A stretch of DNA of 58,762 nt from an uncultured Bacteroidota bacterium (lineage in GTDB: Bacteria > Bacteroidota > Bacteroidia > Bacteroidales > UBA12481): assembly GCA_903851365.1 (NCBI GenBank), contig CAINOB010000068.1:1-58762 (forward strand), in the 5' to 3' direction. How positions within the stretch are numbered: position 1 is the first letter of the stretch; each line of letters starts with the position of its first letter. Below the pieces are notes generated by a model. That model did not search any database. It was not told where the DNA came from and worked only from the letters and a program-made list of their open reading frames with translations. Positions 56,465 through 58,762 of the stretch are shown in pieces. The translations under genes and the position numbers were made by a program.

Positions 56465-58762
56465 ATGACAAAAGCGTTAAAATATTTTCTGATTACAATT
56501 CTTGGTATTTTTATGGCAAACACCACTTTTGCCGATAAATACCGCGGTACTCAGGTAACGGAACAGGCAGGTCAAAATGTAAAGGGATTTGCAGCTGCCT
56601 GTCAGCCTGCAAAAACCATAACTGAGATCTCCCTTAACAACATCAGAACTTTCGTTCATATGGATGGTATCCTCTGGACTGATATCAGTGGAGGTTCATC
56701 CGGTTATGAAGTGCCTAAAGGTTCAGGTAAAACCTCTATTTATGCTGGTGGTATCTGGATTGGTGGTACCGATGTTAACGGTCAGTTAAAATTGACTGCC
56801 GTTAAATATAAGGGTGCTCAGAACTATTGGGGCGGTCCACTGATTATGTCAGGCGAACAACGCGGTACTACTGACGTTGAAGTTTGCTACCAGTATGACC
56901 GTGCTTTCCAGATTACTCGCTATCAGGTTGAAGCATTCCGCGAATGGTATAATACCCCTGTTGACCAGAGAGACTTCGCCTTTAAAGGTTATTCTATCCC
57001 ACAGATTATTTTAGATTGGCCCGCTCATGCCGATGCTGCTGCAGGATATGACTTTTACCTGGCTCCTTTCTGGGATAATAATGATGATGGATTTTATAAC
57101 CCTGCCGACGGTGATTATCCATTCTATGATCTTGATGGTATCCTTCCCTGCGGAACCACCCGTGAGCTGAGACGTCCCCGTTTATACGGTGACGGCACCG
57201 CATGGTGGGTTTATAACGACCGTGGTAATATCCATCAGACTCCAAACGGTGAAGCTATCGGTATGGAAATCCGTTCGCAAGCGTTCCAGTTCTCAACGAA
57301 CGACGCCATGAACGATATGAGCTTTTATAACTATGCTCTGATTAACCGGTCAACTTACACCCTGATCGAAACCTATTTCGGCGTTTATTGCGACGCTGAC
57401 CTTGGGTATGCTTATGATGACTATACCGGATGCCATGTAACCAAAGGGATCGGTTATATTTATAATGGTGATGCTGTTGACGGTACAGGTGAAGCTTATG
57501 CTTACGGTGCTAACCCACCTGCCATCGGTCTCGACTTTTTCGAAGGACCTTATCAGGATCCAAACGGAAAAGATGACTGTACCAGTTATGATGCACAAAG
57601 AAACCTGGTTTGCAACGACTGTATTCTGAACGGTAACATTAACGGACTGAACTTCGGCGACGGTATCGTGGATAACGAACGCTGGGGCATGCGCCGTTTT
57701 GTATATTATAATAATGCCAGCGGTCCTCAGGGCGACCCGAATACGGCTGAAGAACATTATCTGTATCTCCGCGGCTACTGGAAAGATAAAGAACGCATGC
57801 GCTATGGTGGAAACGGTCACCCGAACAGTGGTGGTACCGGCCCGATCAGCGATTTTATGTTCCCACGTGATACTGACCCATGCGGTTGGGGCCAGGGTGG
57901 TATTCCTGAACCTCTGTGGACGGAAGAAACTGCTGGTAACGAAGTTGGTGACCGCCGACTCCTGCAATCATCAGGACCATTTGTTCTTGAGCCTGGTGCA
58001 GTTAATGATATTACCATTGGTGCTGTATGGGCCCGTTCTTATGATGGGTACTTGCTTGCATCAGTTGACAAGATGCTGCAGAGCGACGAAAAAGCTCAGC
58101 GTCTGTTTGAAAACTGCTTCCAGGTGGTTGACGGTCCGGATGCTCCGGAACTGACTATCGTGGAACAGGATCAGAAACTGATCTTCCACATCTGGAACAA
58201 AACTTCCTCCAACAACTTCATGGAAGCCTACCGCGAACGCGACCCGTTCATCGTTTGCCCGGCAAAATTGGCTGACTGTGATGTGTATTATAAGTTCGAA
58301 GGTTACCAGGTATGGCAGCTAAAAACAGCTTCCACCTCTATTACCGATGCTACCGAACATAACACCAACACCGCGAGAGTTGTTTTCCAGTGCGACGTCA
58401 GAAACGGTATCAGCCGCCTGATCAACTTTGTATGGAGTCCAGACCTTGAAGCCAACGTTCCATCAGTAGAAGTTATCGGACACGATGCGGGGATCGAACA
58501 TACCTTCGTGCTGACCGAAGATATCTTTGCTGAAGGTATCCGTACGCTGGTTAATTACAAGAAGTACTATTATGTTGCTGTAGCTTATGCTTACAACAAC
58601 TTCATGAAATATGACCAGAATAATCCTGACTCTTTCGAAGGTCAGCGATATCCTTACCTGGCCGGTCGTAAAGGTGCCGGTGGCCCGATCAAGGTTTATG
58701 AGGCCATTCCGCACAAGATTGAACCGGAACAGGGTGGAACCGTGATTCAGGGAAATTTTGGC
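56465..58762 (+). CDS. Large secreted protein following the TonB receptor, T9SS-cargo-like (3'-truncated)
   Basis: An open frame of 766 codons that runs off the window end without a stop. The signal peptide (about 1-24) is followed by a domain beginning RTFVHMDGILWTDISGGSSGYEVPKGSGK and IYAGGIWIGGTDVNGQLKL, then a calcium-binding-like segment DNNDDGFYNPADGDYPFYD, and Tyr/Asn/Gly-rich beta sequence with paired cysteines (CNDC, GCHV). From memory these segments resemble large Bacteroidota proteins with a C-terminal type IX sorting domain; the C-terminus needed to confirm this is outside the window. It lies 27 bases after the receptor in the same direction, so the two are probably one operon. 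Confidence 0.8.
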   Translation, partial: MTKALKYFLITILGIFMANTTFADKYRGTQVTEQAGQNVKGFAAACQPAKTITEISLNNIRTFVHMDGILWTDISGGSSGYEVPKGSGKTSIYAGGIWIGGTDVNGQLKLTAVKYKGAQNYWGGPLIMSGEQRGTTDVEVCYQYDRAFQITRYQVEAFREWYNTPVDQRDFAFKGYSIPQIILDWPAHADAAAGYDFYLAPFWDNNDDGFYNPADGDYPFYDLDGILPCGTTRELRRPRLYGDGTAWWVYNDRGNIHQTPNGEAIGMEIRSQAFQFSTNDAMNDMSFYNYALINRSTYTLIETYFGVYCDADLGYAYDDYTGCHVTKGIGYIYNGDAVDGTGEAYAYGANPPAIGLDFFEGPYQDPNGKDDCTSYDAQRNLVCNDCILNGNINGLNFGDGIVDNERWGMRRFVYYNNASGPQGDPNTAEEHYLYLRGYWKDKERMRYGGNGHPNSGGTGPISDFMFPRDTDPCGWGQGGIPEPLWTEETAGNEVGDRRLLQSSGPFVLEPGAVNDITIGAVWARSYDGYLLASVDKMLQSDEKAQRLFENCFQVVDGPDAPELTIVEQDQKLIFHIWNKTSSNNFMEAYRERDPFIVCPAKLADCDVYYKFEGYQVWQLKTASTSITDATEHNTNTARVVFQCDVRNGISRLINFVWSPDLEANVPSVEVIGHDAGIEHTFVLTEDIFAEGIRTLVNYKKYYYVAVAYAYNNFMKYDQNNPDSFEGQRYPYLAGRKGAGGPIKVYEAIPHKIEPEQGGTVIQGNFG

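Noticed and set aside
57350-57967. A 205-codon minus-strand frame
   Set aside because: It is antisense to the large secreted protein, which is open for 766 codons, has a signal peptide and follows the receptor.

Overview
The window looks like part of a Bacteroidota chromosome, probably an uncultured Bacteroidales-type lineage. Evidence: several promoters of the Bacteroidota type (TTG/TTTG, a 19-21 bp gap, then TAnnTTTG), a TonB-dependent receptor with a CarboxypepD_reg-like N-terminus, a long acidic tail on ribosomal protein S16, a DUF4369-type thioredoxin lipoprotein, and a secreted protein resembling type IX secretion cargo. No rRNA, tRNA, CRISPR array, phage or complete insertion sequence was seen. 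The first 21 bases are Illumina adapter, so the window begins at a contig end and the first gene is truncated there. The last gene runs off the 3' end.

Layout. 1-4.9 kb: tandem solute-binding protein (partial), metallophosphoesterase lipoprotein, MBL-fold hydrolase, SPFH/band-7 protein. 4.9-13.3 kb (minus): carboxyltransferase subunit, then a sugar cluster rhaB-xylB-xylA ending in a DPP IV-like S9 peptidase. 13.3-21.4 kb (minus): rmuC, pepT and a complete 2-oxoacid dehydrogenase complex (E1 alpha, E1 beta, E2, E3) followed by a lipoate ligase. 21.5-31.5 kb: cardiolipin synthase, DUF58 protein, thioredoxin, dnaE, rpsP, rimM, and a dapD-glycosyltransferase-sua5 operon. 31.6-41.4 kb: S9D-like peptidase with a PLP dehydratase, an EEP-family protein, two rhomboid proteases, mutL and yifB/comM. 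41.4-52.3 kb: paired M16 peptidases, membrane pyrophosphatase, lpxH-like hydrolase, TlpA-like lipoprotein, ribF, ahcY and a Rieske-like lipoprotein. 52.3-58.8 kb: a 520-base gene-poor leader, a 1214-residue TonB-dependent receptor and a large secreted protein.

The most unusual feature is not a gene. At about a dozen places between 4.8 and 47.5 kb there are degenerate tandem arrays with a strict period of 7 or 8 bases. Unit sequences differ between loci, although some are shared (CCCGATA, GCCAACT, CGTGTCW). They sit almost always at gene borders. In at least four genes (xylB, rhaB, the EEP gene, the lpxH-like gene) the array supplies the stop codon, and in two it also supplies the last 7-11 codons. 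One array lies inside the E2 gene and encodes its whole interdomain linker. This resembles in form the heptanucleotide STRR repeats known from cyanobacteria, but in a different phylum and with changing unit sequence.

Most protein-coding content is conserved core metabolism, and most function calls rest on recognisable motifs. Start codons were adjusted where a better ATG/GTG or a 4-base ATGA overlap was visible. All family assignments are from reading the sequence; no database search was run.
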